Shown piece by piece: positions 21,591 to 33,189 of a DNA stretch of 64,000 nt. The notes below the pieces were generated by a model. It made no database searches. It saw nothing but the letters and a program-made list of their open reading frames with translations, and was not told the origin of the DNA. The position numbers and the translations under genes are program-made. Source of the stretch: Pictodentalium vernedei (taxonomy: Eukaryota > Mollusca > Scaphopoda > Dentaliida > Dentaliidae); NCBI GenBank assembly GCA_031216915.1, contig CM062296.1, positions 62,919,084 to 62,983,083 on the forward strand. The letters run 5' to 3'. Positions within the stretch are counted from its first letter, which is position 1. Every line of letters begins with the position of its first letter.

Positions 21591-23401
21591 GCCGTGAAAC
21601 AATATAGTCCACAGACACTTCTCACCGACAATCTACGCGGTAATGTCTGATGGAACGGCAGCGAAAGACGTCAAATCTCCATCTACCTCCACCAACCACA
21701 CCTCACCACAATGTAGCGTCAGGTCAATCAACGTGGTAACTCTTCTCATTGATGACGTTTGATGATGTAAAGGATGTTAGTCACAGCGTAACAGCTTCAC
21801 ATCATCAAACATCAAACGAAAGCCGAACACGAAACGGGTAGCACGCTATCGATTTTCTAATCTCGACACTTGTTCCTCTTCTATAATAACGAATATATGT
21901 TGTTAATATTCGTTATTTATTACACTACCCGTTTCCGGAGGATGTGACGATGTCGTACACTCGTAAACATAAGTGGATCATCATTGGATTTGACACTGAA
22001 CGTGAATAATTTGACAACACAGCTTTGAAAATAGCGGTGACCGCGTTACCCATTGTTTGTTAGAGTGTACTATAATATAGTTCCATAAAATATGTTTCCT
22101 TTTACTTTTTCTCTCCCAACATTATGTCCCCAAACTGTATTAATAATTTAAGATTTAATCTGTTTATGTGGCAGAATTGTTAGATAAATGAATTATCATG
22201 ATAATGTGCACGTCCTGTGATTTGCATCAGATTCTCGGTGGTGTCCAAAATGGGATCACAACTCGCCGGCAAAGCATTAAAAATAGCACATAATCACCAT
22301 ATTCTTTTTTCACAGACATTTCTCACATAAATCTTAATATATTCTTTGAAACGCGAAGGCGATTGGTCACAATGTGAGTCACTATTCGGGTCACTACGCA
22401 GGGAAATGTCCACCGTCTGCTACCGCTACAGTGATTACAATGATTTACCCCTATTTATACTACTGGGTGTTGTCCATAAAGCACTTTCCACCCCTCCCCT
22501 CCCTACTTCTGGCGTCTAATACTACTAGCTGTCTGTATCCACTACTCTCCTGCTGCTACTACAGTCTGTGGTACGACAAATACGTCCGACAGCTCTGTAA
22601 ATTACTTCTGAAATCAGTCCAGTAGTAGACTTCCTCCACCAGGCGAGTAAAGACTACTATGTTTTATATCGAGAGGTAATCAGTAAGTAAATCATTTTAC
22701 AAACTTTGCATCTACGTTCTGATTGGCTATAGGCTAATCTCGTCCTCTTCAGGTGTTTGAGTAAATGCCGTCAGTGTATGTAGGTGGTATTGGCGATTAC
22801 GATCGGAAGACAAGTGTGAAACAGGATCGCCTGCAACATGCATGTGGACCAATGTCATCGAGTATTGGGACATCATGGTTAGTGGATTATTGCTTTGGGA
22901 ACATTACCACTACTAGCTGATACTGCCACTGCGATCTTTTGATGTCATTGCAATAATAGCTGCTATGCTGCAGCTCCTGTCCAACCATTAAATTATGGCT
23001 TCCAGATTTACTACTGTTTGCCATCATAATGAGTTCTTCTGAATCTTTTTTGGTTACAGTTGTTTATCTTATCCTCAAGCCAAACTATCAGTTACTACTA
23101 CTACTGCCTATTTTTACTATAAGAGACCTTTGATAGCTTTAATTCTGTCAGAACTGTGATAAACAATTACTCACAACTTTCTTATTGCCAGCAGTTGAAC
23201 GACCATTACTGAGACTTTTGCAAGATTGTGGTGTGCCAGATACGAGACGTGCCTCTCGCTCCATCCACCTGTAACTAGCAAGTTATTCCCTGCCCTAGAT
23301 TAGAATAAGGTGTGTGGCTTTATTCACATATTTGGCTGACTTTCATCAGAGCTTGTCGGATCTCTAATCTGATGTATTTCTGCGTTAATGTTCTAGTGTA
23401 C
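21591..23401. other. No recognised gene
   Basis: Contains an imperfect palindrome near 21752-21820 (GTTTGATGATGTAA with an inverse CATCATCAAAC) and a hairpin TAATAACGAATAT / ATATTCGTTATT near 21886-21920. An 83-codon frame at 22374-22625 has no motif and is rich in C/T-derived residues. Confidence 0.45.
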
Positions 23402-23580
23402 AATCATTAGTCTGTGTGAAACACACAGACTATTGTTTTTGCACGGTTTCTTTTTCTTTTCTTTTTTTTCTTTTTTTTCTTTTTTTTTCTTCTTCTTCTT
23501 CTTCTTCTTCTTCTTCTTTTTCTTCTTCTTCTTCTTCTCCTGTCTTCTGTCTTCTCATCACTTTTTTGTCCGCAAGATAA
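23402..23580. repeat. Small palindrome and T/TTC tract at the edge of the satellite
   Basis: AGTCTGTGTG AAACACACAGACT (about 23409-23432) is followed by a T-rich tract and (TTC)n to about 23540. It precedes the first satellite-like unit. Confidence 0.8.
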
Positions 23581-23689
23581 CTCGAAAACGAATTGTCCTA
23601 TCTCGTTGATTTTTGGCACGCTGATAGACAGCCTCAAGTTCTCGGCCACCTATGTTTTTCAGATTCCTGGGATATCAGGGGTGTCTGTA

Positions 23690-26600
23690 GGGGTGTTTTG
23701 AAAGTGGGTCACGCCCATATCTCAGGCGTAGTATGACCTACAGACCTGGGACCAACACCAAATGAGTCGACATTCGACGGAGGTTCAAAATATGGGTCAA
23801 GGTCACGGAGGTCATCTAGGGGTCACTGAGTGCATTTTTCAGAATTGCTGGAAATCACATTTTTTGACCCCCTAAAGTATTCCTGACGTACACACATGCA
23901 TTTTGACGTAAAAAAAAGTGGGCGTGGCCAAAATTTTTGAAAGTGGGTCACGCTCATATCTCAAGCATGGTATGACGTATGGACCTGGGACCAACACCAA
24001 ATGAGTCGACACTCGATGGAGATTCAAAATATGGGTCAAGGTCACGGAGGTCACCTAGGGGTCATTAAGTGCATTTTTCATAATTGCTAGAAATCACATT
24101 TCTTGACCCCTAAAGCATTCCTGACATACACATATGCATTTTGCCGTAAAAAAAGTGGGCGTGGCCAAAAATTTTGAAAGTGGGTCATGCTCGTATCTCA
24201 AGCATGGTATGACGTATGGACCTGGGACCAACACCAAATGAGTCGACACTCGATGGAGATTCAAAATATGGGTCAAGGTCACGGAGGTCACCTAGGGGTC
24301 ATTAAGTGCATTTTTCATAATTGCTAGGAATCACATTTTTTGACCCCCTAAAGCATTCCTGACATACACACATGCATTTTGATGTGAAAAAGTGGACGTG
24401 GCCAAAATTTTTGTTTGAAAGTGGGTCACGCTCATATCTCAAGCATGGTATGACGTATGGACCTGGGACCAACACCAAATGAGTCAACACTCGATGGAGA
24501 TTCAAAATATGGGTCAAGGTCACGGAGGTCACCTAGGGGTCATTAAGTGCATTTTTCATAATTGCTAGAAATCACATTTTTTGACCCCCTATAACATTCC
24601 TGACATGCACACATTCATTTTGACGTAAAAAAAGTGGGCGTGGCCAAAATTTTTGAAAGTGGGTCACGCTCATATCTCAAGCATGGTATGACGTATGGAC
24701 CTGGGACCAACACCAAATGAGTCGACACTCGATGGAGATTCAAAATATGGGTCAAGGTCACGGAGGTCACCTACGGGTCATTAAGTGCATTTTTCATAAT
24801 TGCTAGAAATCACATTTTTGACCCCCTAAAGCATTCCTGACATACACACATGCATTTTGACATAAAAAAAGTGGGCGTGGCCAAAATTTTTGAATGTGGG
24901 TCATGCTCATATCTCAAGCATGGTATGATGTATGGACCTGGGACGAACACCAAATGAGTCGACACTCGATGGAGATTCAAAATATGGGTCAAGGTCACGG
25001 AGGTCACTTGGGGTCATTAAGTGCATTTTTCATAATTGCTAGAAATCACATTTTTTGACCCTCTAAAGCATTCCTGACATACCCACATGTATTTTGAAGT
25101 AGAAAAAGTGGGCGTGGCCAAAATTGTTGAAAGTGGGTCACGCTCATATCTCAAGCATGGTATGACGTATGGACCTGGGACCAACACCAAATGAGTCGAC
25201 ACTCGATGGAGATTCAAAATATGGGTCAAGGTCACGGAGGTCACCTAGGGGTCATTAAGTGCATTTTTCATAATTGCTAGAAATCACATTTCTTGACCCC
25301 TAAAGCATTCCTGACATACACACATGCATTTTGACGTAAAAAAAGTGGGCGTGGCCAAAATTTTTGAAAGTGGGTCATGCTCATATCTCAAGCATGGTAT
25401 GACGTATGGACCTGGGACCAACACCAAATGAGTCGACACTCGATGGAGATTCAAAATATGGGTCAAGGTCACGGAGGTCACCTAGGGGTCATTAAGTGCA
25501 TTTTTCATAATTGCTAGAAATCACATTTTTTGACCCCCTAAAGCATTCCTGACATACACACATGCATTTTGATGTAAAAACGTGGGCGTGGCCAAATTTT
25601 TTGTTTGAAAGTGGGTCACACTCATATCTCAAGCATGGTATGACGTATGGACCTGGGACCAACACCAAATGAGTCAACACTCGATGGAGATTCAAAATAT
25701 GGGACAAGGTCACGGAGGTCACCTAGGGGTCATTAAGTGCATTTTTCATAATTGCTAGAAATCACATTTTTTGACCCCCTATAACATTCCTGACATGCAC
25801 ACATGCATTTTGACGTAAAAAAAATGGGCGTGGCCAAAATTTTTGAAAGTGGGTCACGCTCATATCTCAAGCACGGTATGACGTATGGACCTGGGACCAA
25901 CACCAAATGAGTCGACACTCGATGGAGATTCAAAATATGGGTCAAGGTCACGGAGGTCACTTGGGGTCATTAAGTGCATTTTTCATAATTGCTAGAAATC
26001 ACATTTTTTGACCCTCTAAAGCATTCCTGACGTACCCACATGTATTTTGAAGTAAAAAAAGTGGGTGTGGCCAAAATTGTTGAAAGTGGGTCGCGCTCAT
26101 ATCTCAAGCATGGTATGACGTATGGACCTGGGATCAACACCAAATGAGTCGACACTCGATGGAGATTCAGAATATGGGTCAAGGTCATGGAGGTCACCTA
26201 GGGGTCATTAAGTGCATTTTTTATAATTGCTAGAAATCAGTTTTGACACCCTAAAGCATTCCGGACATACACACATGCATTTTGACGTAAAAAAGTGGGC
26301 GTGGCAAAAATTTTTGAAAGTGGGTCATGCTCATATCTCAAGCATGGTATGACGTATGGACCTGGGACCAACACCAAATGAGTCGACACTCGATGGAGAT
26401 TCAAAATATGGGTCAAGGTCACCGAGGTCACTCAGGGGTCAATGAGTGCATTTTTCATAATTGCTGGAAATCACTTTTTTGACCTCCAAATGCTTCCCCA
26501 AAAATTCAGATGTGCATTTTTTCATGAAAAAAGTGGGCGTGGCCAAAATTTTTGAAAGTGGGTCACGCTCATATCTCAAGCATGGTGTGATGCATGGACC

Positions 26601-26930
26601 TGGAGCCAACACTAAATAAGTTGACACTTGATGGAGGTTCAAAAATGTGGGTCAAGGTTACGGAGGTCACTTGTGGTCATTGAGTGCATTTTTTTCAGAA
26701 TTGCTGGAAATCACATTTTTTGACTCTCTAAAGCATTCCTGAAGTCCATACATCCATTCTTACGTAAAAAGTTGGTGTGGCCAAAATTTGTGAAAGTGGG
26801 TCATGCTCATATTTCAAGCATGGTATGATGTATGGACCTGGGACCAATACCAAACGAGTCGACACTCGATGGAGATTCAAAATTTGGGCCAAGGTCGAAC
26901 AGGAGTCATGAGGGCTATTACCAGAATTGC
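23690..26930. repeat. Satellite array, about 14 monomers of about 237 bp
   Basis: The block TATGACGTATGGACCTGGGA recurs about every 234-241 bases (near 23727, 23967, 24207, 24447, 24686, 24924, 25161, 25398, 25638, 25876, 26113, 26348, 26583 and 26824). Edge monomers are more diverged than inner ones. Variants recur in order: a GTTTGAAAG/GTCAACAC type at 24420 and 25610, a TATAACATTCC type at 24590 and 25790, and a CCCACATGTATTTTGAAG type at 25083 and 26035. That is a higher-order repeat of 4-5 monomers. Near-identical open frames (about 65 codons, minus strand) follow from monomer identity; I do not call them genes. Confidence 0.95.
24511..24542 (+). promoter_or_regulatory. Nuclear-receptor half-site cluster (one example per monomer)
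   Basis: GGGTCA, AGGTCA, CGG, AGGTCA, CCTAG, GGGTCA in a row, giving same-strand half-sites at DR0, DR3 and DR5 spacing. TCAAGGTCA within it matches the extended half-site of FTZ-F1/ERR-type receptors. Most monomers between 23.8 and 26.5 kb repeat it with little change. Whether any receptor binds is not shown by the sequence. Confidence 0.5.
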
Positions 26931-27133
26931 TGGAAATCATATTTTTGAACCTCCTTGTGCATTCCCTCGATTGGTCCCTTTGAATACTGTGAAGATATAT
27001 ACCTTATCTGGTTTCTTGGAAAAAAAATAACTGATTTTTGAATGAATATCTATAAATACTGTCATTGAAAACCTATTTTTTATTTCTTTAAAACTATTTT
27101 ATCCCCAAAATAAGCCTCTAAAGTATTCCCATT
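26931..27133. repeat. Right flank unit of the satellite
   Basis: CCTTATCTGGTTTCTTGG, CTGATTTTTGAATGAATATC and AAATACTGTCATTGAAAACC are matched at about 29830-29890 and 30690-30790. This segment therefore belongs to a larger repeated unit that contains the satellite monomer. Confidence 0.7.
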
Positions 27134-27144
27134 ACATTCATAGA

Positions 27145-27486
27145 GGGGCACGGTGGCTAAGCAGTTAGAGGTGCAGGCTGCAAGCCGAGAGGTTCTCGGT
27201 TCGAATCCTATCTGCGGCAACTGTCTTGTGTCTTTGGGCAAAAACACTTCACCCCCATTGCCCACATAATGGCATAGTGATGTTGTGTACTAAGACATAC
27301 TGCATGCCGATGATACACTTGCACTAACCCTGCTTGTGTGGAGTTAGCATGTTGGGGATCCAGACAGTTGCTTGTTGTTGTTGTTTGGTGATTCTCTGTG
27401 TTCTCTGGTTTCCTCCGTCCGTAAAAACTGTACGACACGAGGCTGGCCCAGCTGCTGAAGTGTCGTTAAACCCCAATAAATTAATA
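27145..27486 (+). mobile_element. Full-length tRNA-derived SINE
   Basis: A tRNA-like head with A box TGGCTAAGCAG (27154-27164) and B box GGTTCGAATCC (27198-27208). Next comes the family body (GGGCAAAAACACTTCACCCC, then CTAACCCTGCTTGTGTGGAG) and the end GTCGTTAAACCCCAATAAAT. It is flanked by an 11 bp target duplication ACATTCATAGA (27134-27144 and 27487-27497). It lacks a reading frame; retrotransposition would depend on a LINE. Confidence 0.93.
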
Positions 27487-27497
27487 ACATTCATAGA

Positions 27498-28130
27498 ATG
27501 TCTTCTATGCACTGTTTGTCAGCATGATAACCCAAATACAATCAATCCTATCTCAATGTTTTTGGTATACTGATAGAGTGCCTGCCATTGGTACTTGGTC
27601 ATCTATGATTTGGAGGCATGTGGGGCCTTCGGGCTCTAGATGTTAAAAATATGTTTACAACATTTACTGGGAAATGAGTTAGCTGAAGCAGTAACCATTA
27701 TCTAAAACAGAAATCTCCAGAGAGAAAGCTGAGATAGAATTCTTTGTTACATTGAACAGCACTGTATATTTATGTTGTATCATGTTACAAAACTTCAGGC
27801 TCAGTCATTGAAGAGAGACAGAAACCTTCACTTTTCAAAGCATTTTTTTAAAAAATCTATTTATTCTCAATCATACCTCAAGATTGAGAGGTTTTGGGAT
27901 GGAGTGGTGTGTGGCTTTCTCGAAACACCTATCACAGTTACAAAGTAATAAAATGGAATATTTGAATGGTCAGATTTTAACCCTCTTAATACTTCGATGT
28001 GAGTAAAAAAATATCTTTAATATAACTCATGGCTACAGAATGTTTTTCACTCTCTTTTCTGAAACATTTAATTCTATGTGGAATGGGAAACCTTTTCAGT
28101 GTGCTTTCCAAACTAAGGGATTCTTAACCC
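27498..28130. other. Diverged satellite-unit edge, then nothing recognised
   Basis: 27525-27610 (CCTATCTCAATGTTTTTGGT, TGATAGAGTGCCTG) resembles 23590-23650 and 30320-30370. The rest to 28130 holds no feature I can name. Confidence 0.5.
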
Positions 28131-28261
28131 TTTAGCCAACATAACGGCAAAAACCGGTCAGCTTTATACACAGAAATGTCTATTCAGTTTTAATTACTTT
28201 TTCATTTTTGCTTGAAAAACATAGCTTATGACCCTTCATTGGAATGAGCTCATTTTTTAAA
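28131..28261. mobile_element. piggyBac-type MITE, left half only
   Basis: Contains CATAGCTTATGACCCTTCAT and TGGAATGAGCTCAT, then stops at the palindrome centre, where the SINE below begins. Confidence 0.65.
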
Positions 28262-28592
28262 GGATTATTTATTTATTGGTGTTTAATGTCACATATTTCT
28301 GCACAGTGGTTTACCATGACCAGGACAGTTTTACGGGCGGAGAAAGCCAGAGTACCTGTGGAGAACCTCCGGGCAACAGCGAGCAACTATCAGATTCCCC
28401 ACATACTAACTCCACACAAGCAGGGTTAACATTGGTTGAATACAGGTGCACCATCGATGTGCAGTACGCTTTAGTACACATCGCCACCATGCACCCACGT
28501 GGGCAATGGGGTGAAGTGTCTTGCCCAAGGACAGAGTGAGGACCGCTCGACTTGCAGCCTGCACCTCTGCCAACTCAGCCACTGCGCCCCCA
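28262..28592 (-). mobile_element. tRNA-derived SINE, minus strand
   Basis: Tail (ATTT)n at the left, then ATTGGTGTTTAATGTCACAT, CCATGACCAGGACAGTTTTA and ACTCCACACAAGCAGGGTTA. The tRNA-like head is decayed at the right (CGACTTGCAGCCTGCACCTC). Confidence 0.9.
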
Positions 28593-28597
28593 TTTAA

Positions 28598-29127
28598 CCC
28601 TTTACCCAACGGAGACGATAGCAAAATTTATTATTTCAAATATCATTTTTTTCAAATTTTCCAAACAATTTTAACAAAACCATATCATGGGACCCCTCGT
28701 TGGAACTAATATTTTTTCAACTTCTCAATTTGCATATTACGCGGGCGGATGCGGCCGATTCGTTGGGTAAAGGTTTTTTTTTATTTTTATTGGTGTTTTA
28801 AGGTCACATATTTCTGCACAATGGCTAACCATGACCGTGACAGTTTTACGGGTGGAGGAAGCCGGAGTACCCGGAGAGAACCACCGAGCAACGGCGAACA
28901 ACTGTCAGCTCCCCAACATACCAACTCCACACAAGCAGGGTTAGCATTGGTTGAAGACAGGTGCACCATCGGCGTACAGTACGCCTTAGTACACATCGTC
29001 ACCGTGCCCCCACGTGGGCAATGGGGGTGAAGTGTCTTGCCCAAGGACACAACGCGGTTGCCGCAGGTGGGATTCGAACCGAGGACCTCTCGGCTTGCAG
29101 CCTGCACCTCTACCATCTGGGTAAAGT
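28598..29127. mobile_element. piggyBac-type MITE split by a SINE
   Basis: Left end TTAA CCCTTTACCCAACGGAGACG at 28594; the right end CGTTGGGTAAAG is interrupted by the SINE and completes as TGTTAA (29127-29131). The interior keeps AACAAAACCATATCATGGGA and CCCCTCGTTGGAAC but lacks the inverted half of the palindrome. Confidence 0.8.
28773..29118 (-). mobile_element. SINE inserted in the MITE end
   Basis: A full SINE: tail at the left (TTATTTTTATTGGTGTTTTA), body CCAACTCCACACAAGCAGGG, B box GGATTCGAACC on the minus strand, and head ending CCTGCACCTCTACCAT. It is flanked by GGGTAAAG (28765-28772 and 29119-29126), a sequence that is part of the MITE terminal repeat. Confidence 0.9.
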
Positions 29128-29188
29128 GTTAAAGGATTAAAATGGAATATTTAAAGCGAATATTTTAATCCTCTGAAAATCTTAATAT

Positions 29189-29245
29189 GGGGGCACGGTG
29201 GCGCTGTGTACTAAAACGTACTGCACTTCGATGGTGCACCTCTCT
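29189..29245 (+). mobile_element. SINE body fragment
   Basis: GGGGGCACGGTGGCGCTGTG, TACTGCACTTCGATGGTGCA and CTCTTCGA match the family body only. Confidence 0.8.
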
Positions 29246-29544
29246 TCGAAAAAATCATTGAGAATAATGAAAACCATTTCCATTCTCACAGTGTTGTTCT
29301 AAAAACACATGGATATAGATGGGACCTCGGTATTTTGACAATGCCAATAAGTCTTCAGACAGGCTCTTGGGGGTCTTCAAGGCCTTTCAACGTCTACATT
29401 CCAACATTACTGGACCTTTTTACTTGCAATATATTTTCCAGAGGTACCATGCATGCACTTCATCATTGCCTTGCTAATATGGACATGTGCCATCATCTAC
29501 AAATATGGCTGATCCGGAGTTGGTGGAGCCAATATTTATAAAGT

Positions 29545-30800
29545 AGTTTGTGCTCATACTTCAGGTTTAGTATGACCTATAGTAATGGTACCTACACCAA
29601 ATGAGTTGAAACTTGCTGGAGGTTCAAAATGTGGTCCACCTCTATGCGGTCAAGAGAGGTCATTAAATGCATACTTTTTCTTCCTATTGGGAATTTCATT
29701 TTATACCAATTAATGCAGTTCTGAAGATTATACATGTATCTCATCATTCAAATAAATGGTAGCGGCAGTAATGTCCATTTCTGATTCCTTGATCGAACCC
29801 TATATATAGTGTGCACATATATGCCTTTTCGGGTTTCTTAGAAAAAATGTTCTGATTCCTGTATGAATATTTTCTCCATGAATTTCACAAAAAGCAGTGG
29901 GGAGAAAGCTGTGACTGTCACATACAATAACATGATCTTTTATTTAATCTCATTGTACAGAATTAATTCCCAAACCAAGTTAATATAAAAACAAACAACT
30001 TGATAATGAAGAACTCCAGTGTACATGTAATTGTAAAACTACACTGGAGGTTTGTTATTTAAACCTACCACAATACTGTCAGGATGCTGGTAAAAGATGC
30101 AATACTGACATAGTTGAATGTTCTGTTAACTGTGTTAGTGCTATGACTGTTTAAAATTAATTTATTAGAGAAGTTCTAGTTTTATGTATGCCTTGTTTAG
30201 GTTACTAGATGCAATTTTAAGAGCAGTCTTTCAAATGAGCTCTTGGGTTTTTTTAAAGGTTTTTATGACAATATCTCCGACATAGAGTCTATGCACCCTT
30301 TGTCAGCGCGACAATTCAAATACGGACCGTCCTATCTCTATGCTTTTTGGCATGCTGGTTAACATCTGAATGTCAGATCTGAATGTCAGATGACAGATCT
30401 GAAGTTGGTGGAGCTATTATTTCAAAGTGGGTTGCGCTCATTCTTCAATGTAGATGTGGACATGGGACTACACCGACTGAGTTAAACATTGCTGGAGATT
30501 CAATATATGGTCCACCTGAATGAGGTCATCAAGTGCATATTATTCAGAAAGACTGGGAAATGCATTTACACCTTAATGTATTTCTAAAGTTTATGAATGT
30601 ATTTCATCACTCAAATTCGTGGGCAGAGCCAAAATTGTCCATTTCTGATTCGTGTATCGAACCCTTTAAATGCTGGTCACATATATGCCTTTTGTGGTTT
30701 CTTATAAAAATTGTTCTGATTCCTGTATGAATATATGTAAATACTGTTAACGAAAAACCCATTTCTGATTTGTTAAAAAATATTTTACACCAGAAGATAA
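29545..30800. repeat. Two diverged relatives of the satellite unit
   Basis: 29545-29900 and 30290-30800 each carry one old satellite-like monomer (CCAAATGAGTTGAAACTTGC, GGAGGTTCAAAATGTGG; and ACCGACTGAGTTAAACATTG). Each ends in the same right flank (GTTCTGATTCCTGTATGAAT). The three units share an order but only the first has expanded its monomer. Confidence 0.7.
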
Positions 30801-31317
30801 ACCTTCATAAATTCTCTTTCTGTAGAGTTTATTCCTGATACTTTAACCCTTTTCACACAGACTTGAATTTACTGGATGCAGTAAATTCTGTTTCTCTAGT
30901 TATGTATCGTGTTGTATAATTCATTAACAACACAAAGGAAATCTGTGACTAGTTTCCGATATAAATTTGTATGCATAAGCTAAATTCCCCACATAACATG
31001 AAAACTTCATTTCCCGGCTGCATGCGACAAACCCATTTTTAATGTTTTGTTATAATAAATATGACAGTTATTGTGTTGCGAAGAGAAGTTGTTAAGATGA
31101 AATTACAAGTTTAATTCTTTATTAATAGAAAGTGTTCTCAATGATACGAGTTTCATGCAGCAAAGACGGATTATGCAAGGAATTGTTTGTTTGCTCAATC
31201 GAGTTTTATTTTGTATTTTTATTGTTTTTAGTTCACCTATTCATCATCTCCCTACAGCCTTGTTGAGTGTCCAGTACGCCAGTTTGGAAGTGTCAGGCAC
31301 ATTTTAGTTAATGCCTT

Positions 31318-31460
31318 GTAATTACGAATAAATAACTTGTAATTATAAATTAATAACTTGCAATTGTGAAATAATAACTTATGATTACGAATTAACATGT
31401 AAATACGAAATAATAAACTTGTAATTACTAAATGATTACCTGTAATTACAAATTAACTGG
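31318..31460. repeat. Degenerate minisatellite, about 22-25 bp unit
   Basis: Repeated TAACTTGTAATTACGAATWA-like units (about six) with many changes. Confidence 0.8.
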
Positions 31461-31797
31461 AACATTCAAAAGCAGGTTCACTGAGCAAGCTTTACCAGCC
31501 TATCGAAAATGACTAAAATACCAAAAACAAATCGACAATCGTCTCAAAAGCTTGTGGTTTGGTGCTCACGTTTTGTGATACACCTGATCGAGAATATTCG
31601 ATTTATTGTTTCGATATGATTCCAGAATCCTTATTCCTCTGTCCATTTCCATCGTCTTGTAAGTCACATTGGAACGGTATACGGCTATAGCGTCAACTTA
31701 AAGGCGCCAGTGGTGTTCAATCAGTATGTGTAGAAAGTATTGCCATAGCCGGAAAACATTCCTGGGGCAATATCGTAATGCACCAGCTAAATTATAT

Positions 31798-31877
31798 ACA
31801 GTACGTTGAGGGTGAATTGCAACTAAATCACCAGTGGAGTGGAGTTATCACCCAACTTATCACTTTCAAATCATGTA
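31798..31877 (+). mobile_element. Family M MITE, left end only
   Basis: TA CAGTACGTTGAGGGTGAATT, then ACCAGTGGAGTGGAGTTATC, as at 15682. It is cut by the family A copy that starts at 31878. Confidence 0.75.
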
Positions 31878-32179
31878 CAGTTAAAACTAGAAGTCCTGTC
31901 ACGAATAGTGCGCTTATCTAGACTTAATTGCGCGTTGGAATTGCGCGCAATTGCCATATTGAATGGCATCCAAAGCACGACACGTTTTCCTGGTTACTTA
32001 TAGCAAACACATGCAATGTTTCTGCCAATGGACCTCCGGGTTACCCGGAGGTCCATTGGCTGAAACATTGCTTGTGCGCAGGCCATATGCACAGAATTTG
32101 ATAGCCTTACGATGGTCATAACGCGTGGATCAACGCGCTATTTGTGCGCATTTCATGACAGGACTCCTATTTTTAACCG
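31878..32179. mobile_element. Palindromic MITE family A, copy 2
   Basis: CAGTTAAAACTAGAAGTCCT at the left, the inverse with two changes at the right, TA on both sides, and the central hairpin GCCAATGGACCTCCGGG / CCCGGAGGTCCATTGGC. It is inserted in the family M fragment. Confidence 0.9.
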
Positions 32180-32181
32180 TA

Positions 32182-33107
32182 TATTCCCATAAAAACCAAT
32201 CTAACGATTGACGCAATAGTTTTGTCTAACTTCTTTTGAAATATTGACATCTTCACAACTTGCTGGTCATTATTTTAGGTTTGCCCGCGTCAGAATCAAC
32301 GCGTAGGTAGTATTCGTACTTCTACAATTCAGAGATAATCTTGCCATGACACCTTCAATTAACGAAGAACAAGGTTGAACTCGATGATTCAATAATTGGA
32401 AGTCTGTATGTTAGAGCCATGTTCTATGGTAAACTCTGATGCTCCTGTGAAAAGAAAAATAATCAGTCACGTGTAGATTTAGACCAATCCACGATGGTCG
32501 TTCTTTACTTGTGTAATTGTCTTAATTATAGCTTTGGCCTGATCAGAGTCATTTTTATTGTCTAGAAACCAGACAACCCCTCCCATTTATACAATGATTA
32601 CCTATTCTACTATATATGAAAAGCCAATGACATAAATTTTAGCTTTTCATACCAACCGTGATGAACACGCCAGCAATGGGATTTCAATAGTAAAATTTTA
32701 CACCTACACTAGAACTACATTCCCGTTGACCTTTGGTGACGTCGACCTGAATGCAAACTCGTCTAAATGTATCGCACGTCGCTTCGCGAAGAGTGAGATA
32801 GAAGTGACAATTATTTATTACGTTTTTTAAATGGGTTTACCTCATAAGATGCCAAAAATTATCAAACATGCATTGTCTCATGTTAATAAAGCATGCATAA
32901 CTCGAAATAATATGTTATTATGTTACTAAATCGAAAAAGGCTCGTTTTTTTTTATTTCGTTTCGGCGATGAAATTGACAGCGGAAGTACCGCCCACCGAT
33001 GCTCGTGTAAACAAAAACAGATTCGCTGGTATGTACGTCTGGTGCTCAGAAAAATCGAGAAAAAATAATAGCGACTCTTAATAATCTGACGATCTTGATA
33101 TAAATAA
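32182..33107. other. No recognised feature
   Basis: No terminal repeat, tandem repeat or coding motif seen. Confidence 0.5.
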
Positions 33108-33189
33108 AATATACCCAAACTAGCTTGGGGTACCAAATGTTCACCACTCCTGGTGAACATTTGGTACACCAAGCTACTATGGGTATATT
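33108..33189. repeat. Hairpin, about 39 bp arms
   Basis: The stem GGTACCAAATGTTCACCA / TGGTGAACATTTGGTACAC is extended by AATATACCCA / TGGGTATATT with a few mismatches; the loop is four bases. Confidence 0.9.

Noticed and set aside
22374-22625. Small membrane-like protein
   Set aside because: Tyr/Leu-rich translation of CT-rich DNA, without start context, homology or neighbours to support it.
23872-26642. A roughly 65-codon minus-strand frame repeated in each satellite monomer
   Set aside because: Monomers are nearly identical, so one chance open frame is copied with them. Each ends at a different stop, and indels shift the frame between monomers.
23690-26930. CRISPR-like array
   Set aside because: Repeat and 'spacer' are both conserved, units are about 237 bp, and the context is eukaryotic.
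27145-27220. tRNA gene
   Set aside because: A and B boxes are present, but the head continues into the SINE body with target duplications, and the cloverleaf is not complete.
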